A stretch of DNA of 64,000 nt from F1-60-MAGs149 sp037133755 (GTDB lineage Bacteria > Actinomycetota > Thermoleophilia > Gaiellales > F1-60-MAGs149): assembly GCA_037133755.1 (NCBI GenBank), contig JBAXNN010000004.1, forward strand, positions 1-64,000, written 5' to 3'. The notes under the pieces were generated by a model, which ran no database searches, was not told the origin of the DNA, and saw only the letters and a list, made by a program, of their open reading frames with translations. How positions within the stretch are numbered: the stretch's first letter is position 1; every line of letters starts with the position of its first letter. Shown here piece by piece: positions 8,827 through 18,841 of this stretch. The translations under genes and the position numbers were made by a program.

Positions 8827-9248
8827 GCGACGACGAGCATCCAGAGCACGAGCACACCGCGTGCCGTCCACGCGATGGTGCGGATCCAATTCGTCTGCAC
8901 GAGCCGGTGGTGCGCCCCGTCGGCGTAACCGTGCCCGAGGCGCTCGTGTATCGGCACGGAGAACGCCATGGTGGCAATCCAGATGACGATCACGAGGGCC
9001 ACACCGACGAGCGCCGACCAGAGCGGCAACGCGGTCGGCCGCCAGAACACCAGCACGATGGCAGTGGTGGCCTCCACGAGCATCGGCAGGCCAACCACCC
9101 AGGTCGTGAGGCGCACGTTGCGCGCCTGATAGCGCGGCAGCGCGTCGCCGATGTCGCTGAACAGCGGGTAGTGGGCGACCTGGCACATCCAGATCACGCC
9201 GACCATGTACAGCGTCGCGAACGCCTGGGCGCAGAGGAGCCAGGTCAC
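8823..9248 (-). CDS. Small membrane protein at end of glycolate oxidase operon
   Basis: A 141-residue protein with four hydrophobic segments. A conserved-looking MCQVAHYPLF segment follows helix 1, and PIHERLGHG lies before the C-terminal helix, a pattern seen in small DUF1772-like/anthrone-oxygenase-like membrane proteins (tentative). The GTG at 9248 overlaps the glcF stop by GTGA, so it is the last cistron of glcDEF. A longer frame to 9404 would lie inside glcF and is rejected. Function is unknown. Confidence 0.72.
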   Translation of the reverse strand: MTWLLCAQAFATLYMVGVIWMCQVAHYPLFSDIGDALPRYQARNVRLTTWVVGLPMLVEATTAIVLVFWRPTALPLWSALVGVALVIVIWIATMAFSVPIHERLGHGYADGAHHRLVQTNWIRTIAWTARGVLVLWMLVVA

Positions 9249-10657
9249 GTCGGCGAGCCCGCGCTGCGCAGCAGATCGCGGCGACGGTCGAGCACGGTGC
9301 GGACATCCTCGCCGCGCAGCGAGGCATCGATCAGCTCGATCGGGTGAAAGGTCGGGATCGGGTCGTCGTCGCCACCGAGGCTGGCCGAGATCTGCAGCAG
9401 ACACCCCGGGTTGGCAGCGGCCAGTGCGTCGGGTGCGACCGAGCGCACGTTGGCGGCCTTGCGTCGGCCGAGCTCGGCAGCCGGCTCGGGGTTGAGCAGG
9501 TTGTAGACGCCGGCCGAGCCGCAGCAGATGGCGGCGTCGGGGATCTCGCGCACGACGAGGCCGGGAATGCTGGCGAGGACCGCGCGCGGCTCGGCGGTGA
9601 CGCCCTGCGCGTGCGCCAAGTGGCAGGCGTCGTGGTACGCCACGTCGAGTTCGAGCGGGCGCAGCGTGGCCGGTGGATCAAGTTCGGCCAGCACCTCGTG
9701 CACGTCGCGCACCTTGGCGGCGAACGCCGCTGCGCGATCGGCCCACTGCGGCTCGCCTGCGAGCAGCGCGCCGTACTCCTTCAGCGTCGAGCCGCAGCCG
9801 GCGCTGTTCACGACGACGTAGTCAACGGTCGGATCGTCGAGCACGTCGATCAGCGCCTGCGCGCGTGTGGTGGTCGACTCTGCGCGGCCAGCGTGCAGCT
9901 CGAGCGCACCGCAGCACGCCTGCTCACGCGGCGCCACGACCTCGCAGCCGTAGGCCGTGAGGACGCGCACCGTGGCGGCGTTGACGTCGCCGAAGATCGC
10001 CCGTTGCACGCAGCCGGTGAGCATGGCGACCTTGAGCTTCGGCGTCGTAGCCGGCGCGGCGTGCTCCGGCGCCTGCTCACGGAGTGCCGCCCAGGTGACG
10101 ACGGGCGAGAGCGCCTCCAGGTTGCGGAGGCGAGCGGGCAACGCGCGGTAGAGCGCCGAGCGCCGCAGTAGGCGCTGGGCGCCCGAGGCGCGGTACACCA
10201 CGAGTGGCGCGGCGACCGCGCTCATCCGGCGGTGGTACGGCAGCACACTGAAGATCGCGTTGCGGAAGCGGCGATCCGAACCCTCGCGCTCGAAGCGCTG
10301 CTCGACCTGTGCGCGTGTCTCCTCGATGAGCCGGTCGTACTTGACGGCCGATGGGCACGCCGTCACGCACGCCATGCAGCCGAGACACGAGTCCCAGTGG
10401 CGCACCGTCGTGGCGTCGAGCCCGATCTCGCCCTGCTCCGCCAGATCCATCAACAGGATGCGTCCGCGCGGCGAGTCCATCTCCTCGCCCCACAGCACGT
10501 ACGTCGGGCAGGTCGGCAGGCAGAAGCCACAGTGCACGCAGTCGTCGAGCAGCAGACGCTCGGGTCCCGCATCCGGCGCGAACGCGCGGTCGAGGGCTTC
10601 CGGCTTCGGCTGCCCCGAGGACGGGCGCGGCGGAATGTGCGTGGTGGGCAGGCTCAT
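9245..10657 (-). CDS. glcF: Glycolate oxidase iron-sulfur subunit
   Basis: A 470-residue electron-transfer subunit of the membrane-associated glycolate oxidase. Two ferredoxin-type [4Fe-4S] motifs occur at the N-terminus: CVHCGFCLPTCP (about residue 40) and CLGCMACVTACP (about 92). Two CCG domains follow, seen as CCGALELH and CCGSAGVYN, matching GlcF. The ATG overlaps the glcE stop (ATGA). Confidence 0.95.
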   Translation of the reverse strand: MSLPTTHIPPRPSSGQPKPEALDRAFAPDAGPERLLLDDCVHCGFCLPTCPTYVLWGEEMDSPRGRILLMDLAEQGEIGLDATTVRHWDSCLGCMACVTACPSAVKYDRLIEETRAQVEQRFEREGSDRRFRNAIFSVLPYHRRMSAVAAPLVVYRASGAQRLLRRSALYRALPARLRNLEALSPVVTWAALREQAPEHAAPATTPKLKVAMLTGCVQRAIFGDVNAATVRVLTAYGCEVVAPREQACCGALELHAGRAESTTTRAQALIDVLDDPTVDYVVVNSAGCGSTLKEYGALLAGEPQWADRAAAFAAKVRDVHEVLAELDPPATLRPLELDVAYHDACHLAHAQGVTAEPRAVLASIPGLVVREIPDAAICCGSAGVYNLLNPEPAAELGRRKAANVRSVAPDALAAANPGCLLQISASLGGDDDPIPTFHPIELIDASLRGEDVRTVLDRRRDLLRSAGSPT

Positions 10658-11814
10658 GCGAGCACTCCGGCAGGGTCCAGGCGCTCGCGCATGGTGGTCT
10701 CGAGTTGGGCGATGCCAGCGGCCGGCGCAGGAGCAGCGAGCCGATGAGCCTCGGCGGTGCGGCGGGCAGACACGTTGCCGCCGAGCGCGCGGATCGCGTC
10801 GACGAGCTGGGTGATGCGGTCGGGGTCGGCATCGGGCAGCACGACATCGCCGGCGACGAGCGCGGCGCGTCCCACGAACGCACCACCGGCAGCAGCGACG
10901 GCATCGAGCAGCAGGACGAGCTCGGTCGGGCGCACGCCCGCACCGAAGACGGCGCCCGTGCCAGTGAACGGAAACGCGAGGTGCTCGTCAAGCAGCGCAT
11001 CACCGGCCGCGGCGTCGAGTTCGTCGAGCGGCGCGAGCTCGCGGAGGAGGGCTACCTGCGCGTCGGCGCCCGCCGCGGTGCTCGCGATCCGTACGGCCAC
11101 CATGCCCTCGGGCCAGCGAACGTCGACGACGACCGGCGTAACCGGCGCGGTGCGCAGTGTGCTGACGAAGCGAGCCACCTCGGCAGCATCGGTCGTGCGC
11201 AGCACGAGCGTGCGCTCGACATCGGGGATGGGGTGGAGCTTGACCGCGACCTCGGTCAGCACCGCCAGCGAGCCGTGCGCGCCGATCAGCAGCTTGGCCA
11301 CGTCGTAGCCGGCGACGTTCTTGACGACCGTGCCGCCGGTCTTGGCGGCGAGGCCATCGCCCGTGACGTAGCGCGCACCGATCACGATGTCGCGCGGCGT
11401 GCCGTACCGGTGGCGGCGCGGGCCGGCGGCGCGCGTGGAGAGGATGCCGCCCAACGTTGCGTCGGACCCACCGAGCGGATCGAGCATCAGGCGCTGGCGG
11501 TGCTGCTCGGCGGCGGCAACGGCGGCCTGCACGTCGGCGAGCGGTGTGCCGGCACGGGTGACGAGCGTCATGTCGCCGGGCTGATGATCGACGATGCCGG
11601 TCAGGGCCGCGGTCGAGAGGATCGCGTCGCAGCGCGTGGGTGCGGGGCGCCAGTCGAGCTTTGTGCCACCGCCGCGCACCGTCAGGGCCAGGCCATCGCG
11701 CGTGGCGGCCGCGAGGAGCGTCGCGACCTCGGCCGCATCGCGTGGCGTCAGCACGGGCGTGCCGTTCGCATCGGTTAGCCGATCGGCGCCGAGGATGCCC
11801 GCGAGATCGGCCAC
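10654..11814 (-). CDS. glcE: Glycolate oxidase FAD-binding subunit
   Basis: A 386-residue FAD-binding PCMH-domain subunit that pairs with GlcD. The FAD site region is visible as LTVRGGGTKLDW and as LDPLGGSDATLGGILSTRAAG, then KNVAGYDVAKLLIGAHGSLAVLTE. The GTG start at 11814 shares one base with the glcD stop. Length and gene order D-E-F are standard. Confidence 0.93.
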   Translation of the reverse strand: MADLAGILGADRLTDANGTPVLTPRDAAEVATLLAAATRDGLALTVRGGGTKLDWRPAPTRCDAILSTAALTGIVDHQPGDMTLVTRAGTPLADVQAAVAAAEQHRQRLMLDPLGGSDATLGGILSTRAAGPRRHRYGTPRDIVIGARYVTGDGLAAKTGGTVVKNVAGYDVAKLLIGAHGSLAVLTEVAVKLHPIPDVERTLVLRTTDAAEVARFVSTLRTAPVTPVVVDVRWPEGMVAVRIASTAAGADAQVALLRELAPLDELDAAAGDALLDEHLAFPFTGTGAVFGAGVRPTELVLLLDAVAAAGGAFVGRAALVAGDVVLPDADPDRITQLVDAIRALGGNVSARRTAEAHRLAAPAPAAGIAQLETTMRERLDPAGVLA

Positions 11815-13280
11815 TACATCCGCTCCCCGAGTCCGGCCGCCTCGACGCGATGGGTGTGGGCAAAGCCCGGCACCTCACCGCACAGCCGCGGCGTGGGCAG
11901 CAGCTTGTCGGGGTTGCAGAGGCCGTCGGGATCAAACGCCGAGCGCACGCGGTCGAACGCCGTCAGGTCGTCGCCGGTGAACATCTTCTGCATCGAGCAG
12001 ATCTTCTCGACGCCGACGCCGTGCTCGCCGGTGATCGAGCCACCGAAGTCGACGCAGAGCTCGATGATCGCGATCGCAACCTTCTCGGCGCGCTCCTGCT
12101 CGCCTTCGACCTTGTTGTCGTAGAGCACGAGCGGATGCAGGTTGCCGTCGCCGGCGTGGAAGACGTTGGCGACGCGCACGCCATTGGCGTCGGCCAGTGC
12201 GCGAATGCCGTTGAGTACCTCGGGCAGCCGCGTACGTGGGATCACGCCGTCCTGCACGAGATAGGCGGGAGCGATCGCGCCGACGGCGGCGAAGGCGCTC
12301 TTGCGCGCACGCCAGATGTCCAGGCGCTCGGCTGGCGACGCGGCAACCTGCACGCCGTCGGCACCGCACCGTTCGCAGATCGCGGTGACGGCCTCGAATT
12401 GCGACTGCACCTCGATGACGGGGCCGTCGAGCTCGACGATCAGTGCGGCCTCCGTGTCCCAGGTGACGGGCGTCTGCGTCTTGGCGGCGTCGATCGCGAG
12501 GCGATCCATCATCTCGACGGCGGCCGGCACGATGCCCTCGGCGATGATCATCGAGACGGCCTCGCCGGCGGTCTCGGACGACGGGAACATCGCCACGAGC
12601 GTTTCGACGTGCTGCGGCTTGGGCAGCAGGTTGAGCAGCGCCTCGGTGACGATGGCGACGGTCCCCTCGCTGCCGATCAGCACACCGAGCAGATCGAGGC
12701 CGGGCGCATCGGGCGCCTCGCTGCCGAACTCGACGATCGTGCCGTCTGACAGGACGACCGTGGCGGTGAGGACGTGGTTGGTCGTGAAGCCGTACTTGAG
12801 GCAGTGGGCGCCGCCGGCGTTCTCGGCCAGGTTGCCGCCGATCGTGCAGACCTGTTGGCTCGAAGGGTCGGGCGCGTAGTAGAGCCCGTGCGGGCCGGCG
12901 ACCTCGCTGACGCGGAGATTGGTGACGCCCGGCTGCACGCGCGCCCGCTGGTTCGGCACGTCGATGTCGAGCACCTCACGCAGGCGCGACAGGCCGATCA
13001 CGACGCCTTCGGCCTTCGGCATCGCGCCGCCCGACAAACCCGAGCCGGCACCGCGCGCGACAAAGGGCACGCCGCGCTCATGACAGAGACGCACGACGGC
13101 GGCGACCTGCTCGGTCGAGCCGGGCAGGACCACAGCACCCGGCACCTCACGCTGGTTCTTCAGTCCGTCGCACTCGTAGACGCGCAGCTGGGCACCGTCG
13201 GTGACGACCCAGTCGGGACCGACGATGTCACGCGCCAGCGCGGCGATCTCAAGTACAGGCGATTGGGCGACCGCGGCCAT
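11814..13280 (-). CDS. glcD: Glycolate oxidase catalytic subunit
   Basis: A 488-residue FAD flavoprotein oxidising glycolate (or a related 2-hydroxyacid) to glyoxylate. The N-terminal FAD-binding half has VARGAGSGLSGGAMP and DPSSQQVCTIGGNLAENAGG. The C-terminal FAD-oxidase half has NVFHAGDGNLHPL and GSITGEHGVGVEK, whose His residues are catalytic or metal-binding in the family. It is the first gene of the operon, with TACCCT 7 nt before the ATG. Confidence 0.95.
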   Translation of the reverse strand: MAAVAQSPVLEIAALARDIVGPDWVVTDGAQLRVYECDGLKNQREVPGAVVLPGSTEQVAAVVRLCHERGVPFVARGAGSGLSGGAMPKAEGVVIGLSRLREVLDIDVPNQRARVQPGVTNLRVSEVAGPHGLYYAPDPSSQQVCTIGGNLAENAGGAHCLKYGFTTNHVLTATVVLSDGTIVEFGSEAPDAPGLDLLGVLIGSEGTVAIVTEALLNLLPKPQHVETLVAMFPSSETAGEAVSMIIAEGIVPAAVEMMDRLAIDAAKTQTPVTWDTEAALIVELDGPVIEVQSQFEAVTAICERCGADGVQVAASPAERLDIWRARKSAFAAVGAIAPAYLVQDGVIPRTRLPEVLNGIRALADANGVRVANVFHAGDGNLHPLVLYDNKVEGEQERAEKVAIAIIELCVDFGGSITGEHGVGVEKICSMQKMFTGDDLTAFDRVRSAFDPDGLCNPDKLLPTPRLCGEVPGFAHTHRVEAAGLGERM

Positions 13281-13293
13281 CCCCCGCAGGGTA
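13281..13293 (-). promoter_or_regulatory. Leaderless-type -10 box for glcDEF
   Basis: Minus strand TACCCT (13293-13288), 7 nt, ATG 13280. The gap to sucA is only 18 nt, so this promoter overlaps the sucA 3' end. Confidence 0.45.
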
Positions 13294-13298
13294 CCGGG

Positions 13299-16019
13299 TT
13301 AGCGGTGGTTGAGTCCGAGCGCGTCGCGCACGAGGCGCTCCTGCTCGATCTTGTGATCCGGCGGATAGCCCTCGGAGGGGCTGGCGCGCCACGGCCGGCC
13401 GGCGTAGCGCAAGCGAATGCTCGGCGCGGCCATCTCGAGGCGATGCCGAATCGAGCGCCACGCTCCCATGTTGGCCGGCTCCTCCTGCACCCAGACCAGC
13501 TCCTCGACGTTCGGGTAGCCCGCGAGCGTGCGCGCCAGGGTCTCGGTGGGGAACGGATAGAGCTGCTCGAGGCGGACGATCGCGGTGCCGTCCTCGGGCG
13601 TGTACTCGGGGTGGCGCTTGAGGTCGTAGAAGACCTTGCCGCTGCACACGATCACGCGCGAGATGTCGTCGCGAAACTCCGCCACGGCCACGTCGTCAAT
13701 GATCTTGTTGAATGAGCCGTGCGTGAGGTCGTCGATGTTCGAGGCCGCATCCTTGAGGCGCAGGAGTGACTTCGGCGTCATCACGATCAGCGGACGGCGC
13801 TCCGGCGCAAGCGCCTGGCGGCGCAGCATGTGGAAGCACTGCGCGGCAGTCGTCGGGTACGCGATCGTGCAGTTGTCCTCGGCGGCCATCTTGAGAAAGC
13901 GCTCGAGGCGCGCGGACGAGTGCTCGGGGCCGCTGCCCTCGTAGGCGTGGGGGAGCAGCAGCGTGAGGCGCGACTCGTCGCCCCACTTGGTGCGGCCGCT
14001 CATGATGAACTGGTCGACGATCACCTGCGCGACGTTGACGAAGTCGCCGAACTGCGCCTCCCAGAGCACGAGCGAGTCGGGGCGCGTGGTGGAGTAGCCG
14101 TATTCGAAGCCGAGACAGCCGGTCTCCGTCAGTGGCGCGTTGCGGATTTCGAACCCGGCGCGGGCGCCGCTGATGTTCTCGAGCGGCGTGTACTCCGCAC
14201 CGGTATCGGCGTCGTGCAGCACGGCGTGGCGGTGCGCGAACGTCCCGCGCTCGGCGTCTTGTCCGGTCAGGCGGATCGGCGTGCCTTCCTCAAGCAGCGT
14301 CGCGTAGGCGAGCGCCTCGGCGTGTCCCCACTCGATACCGCCGTCGGGGCCAAGTGCGTCGCGGCGACGCTCGAGCACGGTCTTCAGCTTGTCGTTGACG
14401 TGGAAGCCCTCCGGCACCGTCAGCAGCTCGTCGGTGAGACGCACGAGCTGCGCGGCGGCGACGCCGGTCTCGATGTTCGTGCGCGACGGCGACGAGAACG
14501 TCGGCATCGGCTCGTCGACGGTGATGTGGCGGATCTCGTCGTGCGCCTGCTTCAGCTTGGTGCTGACGCGCTCGCGCATCTCCTCGACCTCGTCGGCCGT
14601 CATGACGCCCTCGGCGACCAGTTTGTCCGCATAGATGGCGGCGACGCGCGGATGCGCATCGATCGCCTTGTACATCAGCGGCTGCGTGTAGCTGGGCTCG
14701 TCGCCCTCGTTGTGGCCCCAGCGGCGATAGCCGATCAGGTCGATCAGGATGTCCTTGGCAAAGCGCGCGCGATACGCCATCGCCAGGCGCACGGCGGCGC
14801 GGCAGGCATCGACGTCGTCGGCGTTGACGTGGATGATCGGCACGTCGTAGCCCTTGGCGATATCGGAGCAGTGGCGCGTCGAGCGGCCATCGCCCGGATC
14901 GGTGGTGAAGCCCACCTGGTTGTCGGCGATGATGTGCAGCGAGCCGCCCACGGTGTATCCCGGCAGGCCCTGCAGGTTAAGCGTCTCTGCCACGACGCCC
15001 TGGCCGGGGAAGGCCGCGTCGCCGTGGATCTGGATCGCGAGTGCGCGCTTGGGATCGTGCTCCGTGCTCGACGGGCGCTGCCAGTCGGTCTGCAGCGCGC
15101 GAGTGCGGCCGACGACCACGGGGTTGATGAACTCCAGGTGCGACGGGTTCGGCAGCAGCGACAGGCGGACCTCGCGTGTAACGCCGGGCTCGACTTCGAG
15201 TTGGCGTACACCGTTGGCGCCGTAGTGATACTTGACGTCGCCTGTGCCGCCGGCGGGCATCAGCGTCTCGACGTGTGAATCGGTCTCGCCCTCGAACTCG
15301 GCGAGGATCTGCGTGTAGGGGAGACGGAGCACATGGGCCTGCACGTTGAGGCGGCCGCGGTGCGCCATGCCGAGCGAGATGTCCTCAATGCCGTCGCGCG
15401 CCGCGAGCAGCACGGCCTCATCGAGCATCAGGATCATTGCGTCAAGACCCTCGATCGAGAACTGCTTGGCACCGAGGAACGTGCGCTTGAGGAACGACTC
15501 GAGGCCCTCGACGCGGAGCAGGCGCACGAGCTGGCGGCGCTTCTCCTCCGGTGTGCCTTCGATCCAGAACACGCGCGACTCGATCGCCTCGCGCAGCCAG
15601 GCGCGCTCGCGGTGCGAGCGGATATGTTCGATCTCGTACGCGATCGAACCGCAGTAGATCTCGGCGAGATGCTCGAGGACCGACTTGAGGGTGTCGCCTT
15701 CGACGAAGGTGCGCAGCGGTGCGGCTGGCACAGACTCGAGCGCATGCTCGTCGAGCTCGAGGAACGACGGGTCGAGCGCCGGGTCGCCAGGCGGCTCGGA
15801 GCCGAGCGGGTCGAGCTTCGCGGCAAGGTGGCCGTGCGTGCGATACGACTTGACCATCGACATGCCCGCGCTCATGTAGGTGAGCAGCTCCTCGGGCGTG
15901 ACGTCCTTCGGCAGCGGGCCGATTGCCTCGGGTCCCTCGACGTGCGGACGCCACGTCCCCGTCGTCTCCGCGGAGGTCTCGCCGTTCTCGTTCGTGGTCT
16001 TCTCGGGCGTTGCCGACAT
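13299..16019 (-). CDS. sucA: 2-oxoglutarate dehydrogenase E1 component
   Basis: A 906-residue thiamine-diphosphate enzyme of the TCA cycle that decarboxylates 2-oxoglutarate and succinylates the E2 lipoyl domain. Visible motifs are SLGMAHRGRLN, the ThDP/Mg region GDAAFPGQG, GFTTDPGDGRSTRHCSD, GYRRWGHNEGDEP and the C-terminal VWVQEEPANMGAW. Residues 35-75 carry the E1o N-terminal segment. There is no fused E2-like acyltransferase domain as in mycobacterial Kgd. No sucB or lpd adjoins. The ATG at 16019 has no clear leaderless box. Confidence 0.95.
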   Translation of the reverse strand: MSATPEKTTNENGETSAETTGTWRPHVEGPEAIGPLPKDVTPEELLTYMSAGMSMVKSYRTHGHLAAKLDPLGSEPPGDPALDPSFLELDEHALESVPAAPLRTFVEGDTLKSVLEHLAEIYCGSIAYEIEHIRSHRERAWLREAIESRVFWIEGTPEEKRRQLVRLLRVEGLESFLKRTFLGAKQFSIEGLDAMILMLDEAVLLAARDGIEDISLGMAHRGRLNVQAHVLRLPYTQILAEFEGETDSHVETLMPAGGTGDVKYHYGANGVRQLEVEPGVTREVRLSLLPNPSHLEFINPVVVGRTRALQTDWQRPSSTEHDPKRALAIQIHGDAAFPGQGVVAETLNLQGLPGYTVGGSLHIIADNQVGFTTDPGDGRSTRHCSDIAKGYDVPIIHVNADDVDACRAAVRLAMAYRARFAKDILIDLIGYRRWGHNEGDEPSYTQPLMYKAIDAHPRVAAIYADKLVAEGVMTADEVEEMRERVSTKLKQAHDEIRHITVDEPMPTFSSPSRTNIETGVAAAQLVRLTDELLTVPEGFHVNDKLKTVLERRRDALGPDGGIEWGHAEALAYATLLEEGTPIRLTGQDAERGTFAHRHAVLHDADTGAEYTPLENISGARAGFEIRNAPLTETGCLGFEYGYSTTRPDSLVLWEAQFGDFVNVAQVIVDQFIMSGRTKWGDESRLTLLLPHAYEGSGPEHSSARLERFLKMAAEDNCTIAYPTTAAQCFHMLRRQALAPERRPLIVMTPKSLLRLKDAASNIDDLTHGSFNKIIDDVAVAEFRDDISRVIVCSGKVFYDLKRHPEYTPEDGTAIVRLEQLYPFPTETLARTLAGYPNVEELVWVQEEPANMGAWRSIRHRLEMAAPSIRLRYAGRPWRASPSEGYPPDHKIEQERLVRDALGLNHR

Positions 16020-16150
16020 GTGTGTGACACCCCGTCAAAGCCGTGATTTCGGCGACGACGACGCGTGCCCTCAGGGTAGCGCGACGTGCCCCCTCACGTG
16101 TGCGCGAGGTGACAAGTAGGCGGAAAGCCGTGCTACCGTCCGCGGCGCTG
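16020..16150. other. Divergent intergenic region sucA/topA
   Basis: 131 nt between divergent starts. TACCGT lies 11 nt before the topA ATG, a spacing outside the common 6-7 nt. No palindrome stands out. Confidence 0.4.
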
Positions 16151-18841
16151 ATGGGTAAGCGACTGATTATCTGCGAGAAGGCGAGCGTCCAGCGCGACGT
16201 CGTCGGCGCGTTGCCGGGCACGTTCAAGAAGAACGGCGACCTGTTCGAGAGCGACGACTTCGTCGTGGGCGCGGCCTCGGGGCACCTCGTGGAGCAGCTC
16301 GAGCCCGACGAGTACGACGCCAAGTACAAGCGCTGGAAGTTCGAGGATCTGCCGATCATCCCCGAAACGCCGCAGTACGAGGCGCGCGGCGATCGTGCCG
16401 TCAAACAGCTCGCCGTGTTGCATCGCGCGATGAAGCGCAAGGACGTCGACGTCATCGTGAATGCCTGCGACGCCGGGCGCGAAGGCGAGCTGATCTTCAA
16501 GTTGATCTACCAGACCGCCGGAGTCGAAAAGCCCGTCGAGCGCGCCTGGTTCTCGTCGATGACGAAGGGCGCTCTACGCGACGCCTTCGACCATCTGCTC
16601 GACGACGAACAGATGAAGCCGCTCGAGGATGCGGCTCGTGCCCGCGAGACCGCCGACTGGCTGGTCGGCTACAACGCGACGCGCGCCGCTACTGTCAAGG
16701 TCGGCTCGCCGCGCAACCCGATTCCGATCGGGCGCGTGAAGACGCCGACGCTGGCGCTGATCGCGCGTCGCGACGAGGAGATCAAGGCGTTCATCCCCGT
16801 GCCGTACTGGGAGGTCGTCGCCGACTTCACCAGCCAGTCGGGCAAGCCGTACGGTGGCACGTGGTTCGACGGCCCGCGCAAGAGCACGCCGACCGGTGAT
16901 GAGGCCGAGACGATCGCGGCCGCCGTCCGCGCCGCTGCCGACGCCAAGGTCGTCCGCGTCGACAAGAGCCCGCGCGTCGAGCAGCCCAAGCTGCTGTTCG
17001 ATCTGACGAGCCTGCAGCGCGAGGCCAACTCGAAGTTCGGCTTCACCGCCAAGCGCACGCTGTCGGCAGCGCAGAGCCTCTACGACACGCACAAGCTGCT
17101 GACGTACCCGCGCACCAACTCGAAGTACCTCACGACCGACATGGTCGATTCGCTCAAGGGCATCGCCGCCAACGTTGGTGGCGCCGACGCGCAGTACGCC
17201 ACGGCCGGCCAGTACGTCGCCGGGCTCAGCACGCTGCCGCTTGGTCGCATCGTTGCCGACGACAAGGTCGGCGACCATCACGCGATCATCCCGACCGAGG
17301 GTCCGCAGGACCTGGCCGGCATCGGCCCCGACGAGCGCAAGATCTACGACCTTGTTGCGCGGCGCTTCCTCGCCGCGTTCCACCCGCCGGCGAAGAAGGA
17401 GGTCACCTCCGTCGACACCGAGGCGGCCGGCCATCTGTTCCGCTCGTCGGGCACCGTCATCGTCGATCCGGGCTTCCTCGCGGTCTACGACACGGCAGCA
17501 CCCGTCGAGACCGAGGTCGCCGCCGACGCGGAGCCGGAGGAGACGAGCGAGGAGACCGAGAGCGAGAAGACGCTGCTGCCCGCGCTCGCGGAGGGCGAGA
17601 CCAGCGCGATCAACGATGTGCAGGTGCTCGCGAAAGAGACGTCGCCGCCGCGGCACTTCACCGAGAACTCGCTGCTGCAGGCCATGGAGACCGCCGGCAA
17701 GCTCGTCGATGAGGAGGAGCTCGCTGAGGCAATGCGCGACTCCGGGCTCGGCACGCCGGCCACGCGTGCGCAGACGATCGAGGATCTCATCTCGAACCGC
17801 TACATCGAGCGCGAAGGGCGCCAGCTGCGCGCCACGCCGAAGGGCCTCGCGGTCATCAAGATGCTCAGCGATCTCGACATCACCAGCCCGTCGTTGACGG
17901 GTGAGTGGGAGCACCGCCTGCAGAAGATCCAGGACGGCGAGGAATCGAGCGAGGCGTTCATGCGCGACATCCGCGCGTACACGACGAAGATCGTCGACTG
18001 GTTCTCCGACAAGGATCGCGACGCGATGAAGATCGAGCGCCGCGAGATCGGGCCCTGCCCGTGGTGCGACGGCACGATCGTCGAGATGCCGGTGTCGTAT
18101 TCGTGCACCTCGTACAAGTCGAAGAAGGAGCCCGGCTGCGGCTACACGCTGTGGCGTCAGCAGGGCACGAAGGAAGTCACGCCGGAGGAGGCGGAGGAGC
18201 TCGTCCGCCAGAAGATCGATCCCGCGACGCTCGCCGCCGCAGGCGTCCGCGAGCTCGGCGCGCACCCGGAGACCGCCCTTGCCGTGACGGCGCGGATCGG
18301 CCGCTACGGACCGTACGTGACGGAGGCGCTCCCCGAGGACGCGCCGGCCAAGGCCAAGGGGCGCACCGCGTCGCTGACGAAGGACATGACGTTCGAGACC
18401 GTCACGCTCGACGACGCCGTGCGCCTGCTGATGCTGCCGCGCACGATCATGGCGGCTGATGGCGAGGAGATCATGGTCGCCAACGGTCGCTACGGGCCGT
18501 ACATCAAGAAGGGCGCCGACACGCGCTCGCTCGAGAGCGAAGAGCAGCTCTTCACGCTCACGCTCGAGCAGGCCGAGGAGATCCTTGCCAAGCCGAAGGA
18601 ACGTCGCGGTCGTTCGCAGCCCGCGACGATGGCCGAGCTCGGGCCCGACCCGGTGACGGGTGGCACGATCGCGATGAAGTCCGGTCGCTTTGGCCCGTAC
18701 GTCACCGACGGCGAGACGAACGCGAGCATTCCGAAGGACTTCGATCCGGGCGCAGTCACGCCCGAGCTCGCTGCGCAGTTGCTCGCCGACCGCCGTGCGG
18801 CGGGTGGCGGCAAGAAGAAGCGCGCGCCGAAGAAGAAGTAG
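16151..18841 (+). CDS. topA: Type IA DNA topoisomerase I
   Basis: An 896-residue topoisomerase that relaxes negative supercoils. The Toprim domain has ICEKASVQRDVV at the N-terminus and DAGREGELIF. The active-site Tyr is Y319 in LTYPRTNSKYLTT. A zinc-finger-like segment has CPWC at 636-639 followed by CTS and CGY. The C-terminus carries about three GRYGPYV-type repeats and a Lys-rich tail (GGGKKKRAPKKK), the actinobacterial layout. The first residues look more TopB-like (topoisomerase III) than E. coli TopA. Start ATG 16151 matches the conserved N-terminus; the upstream in-frame stretch is low-complexity Arg-rich. Confidence 0.93.
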   Translation: MGKRLIICEKASVQRDVVGALPGTFKKNGDLFESDDFVVGAASGHLVEQLEPDEYDAKYKRWKFEDLPIIPETPQYEARGDRAVKQLAVLHRAMKRKDVDVIVNACDAGREGELIFKLIYQTAGVEKPVERAWFSSMTKGALRDAFDHLLDDEQMKPLEDAARARETADWLVGYNATRAATVKVGSPRNPIPIGRVKTPTLALIARRDEEIKAFIPVPYWEVVADFTSQSGKPYGGTWFDGPRKSTPTGDEAETIAAAVRAAADAKVVRVDKSPRVEQPKLLFDLTSLQREANSKFGFTAKRTLSAAQSLYDTHKLLTYPRTNSKYLTTDMVDSLKGIAANVGGADAQYATAGQYVAGLSTLPLGRIVADDKVGDHHAIIPTEGPQDLAGIGPDERKIYDLVARRFLAAFHPPAKKEVTSVDTEAAGHLFRSSGTVIVDPGFLAVYDTAAPVETEVAADAEPEETSEETESEKTLLPALAEGETSAINDVQVLAKETSPPRHFTENSLLQAMETAGKLVDEEELAEAMRDSGLGTPATRAQTIEDLISNRYIEREGRQLRATPKGLAVIKMLSDLDITSPSLTGEWEHRLQKIQDGEESSEAFMRDIRAYTTKIVDWFSDKDRDAMKIERREIGPCPWCDGTIVEMPVSYSCTSYKSKKEPGCGYTLWRQQGTKEVTPEEAEELVRQKIDPATLAAAGVRELGAHPETALAVTARIGRYGPYVTEALPEDAPAKAKGRTASLTKDMTFETVTLDDAVRLLMLPRTIMAADGEEIMVANGRYGPYIKKGADTRSLESEEQLFTLTLEQAEEILAKPKERRGRSQPATMAELGPDPVTGGTIAMKSGRFGPYVTDGETNASIPKDFDPGAVTPELAAQLLADRRAAGGGKKKRAPKKK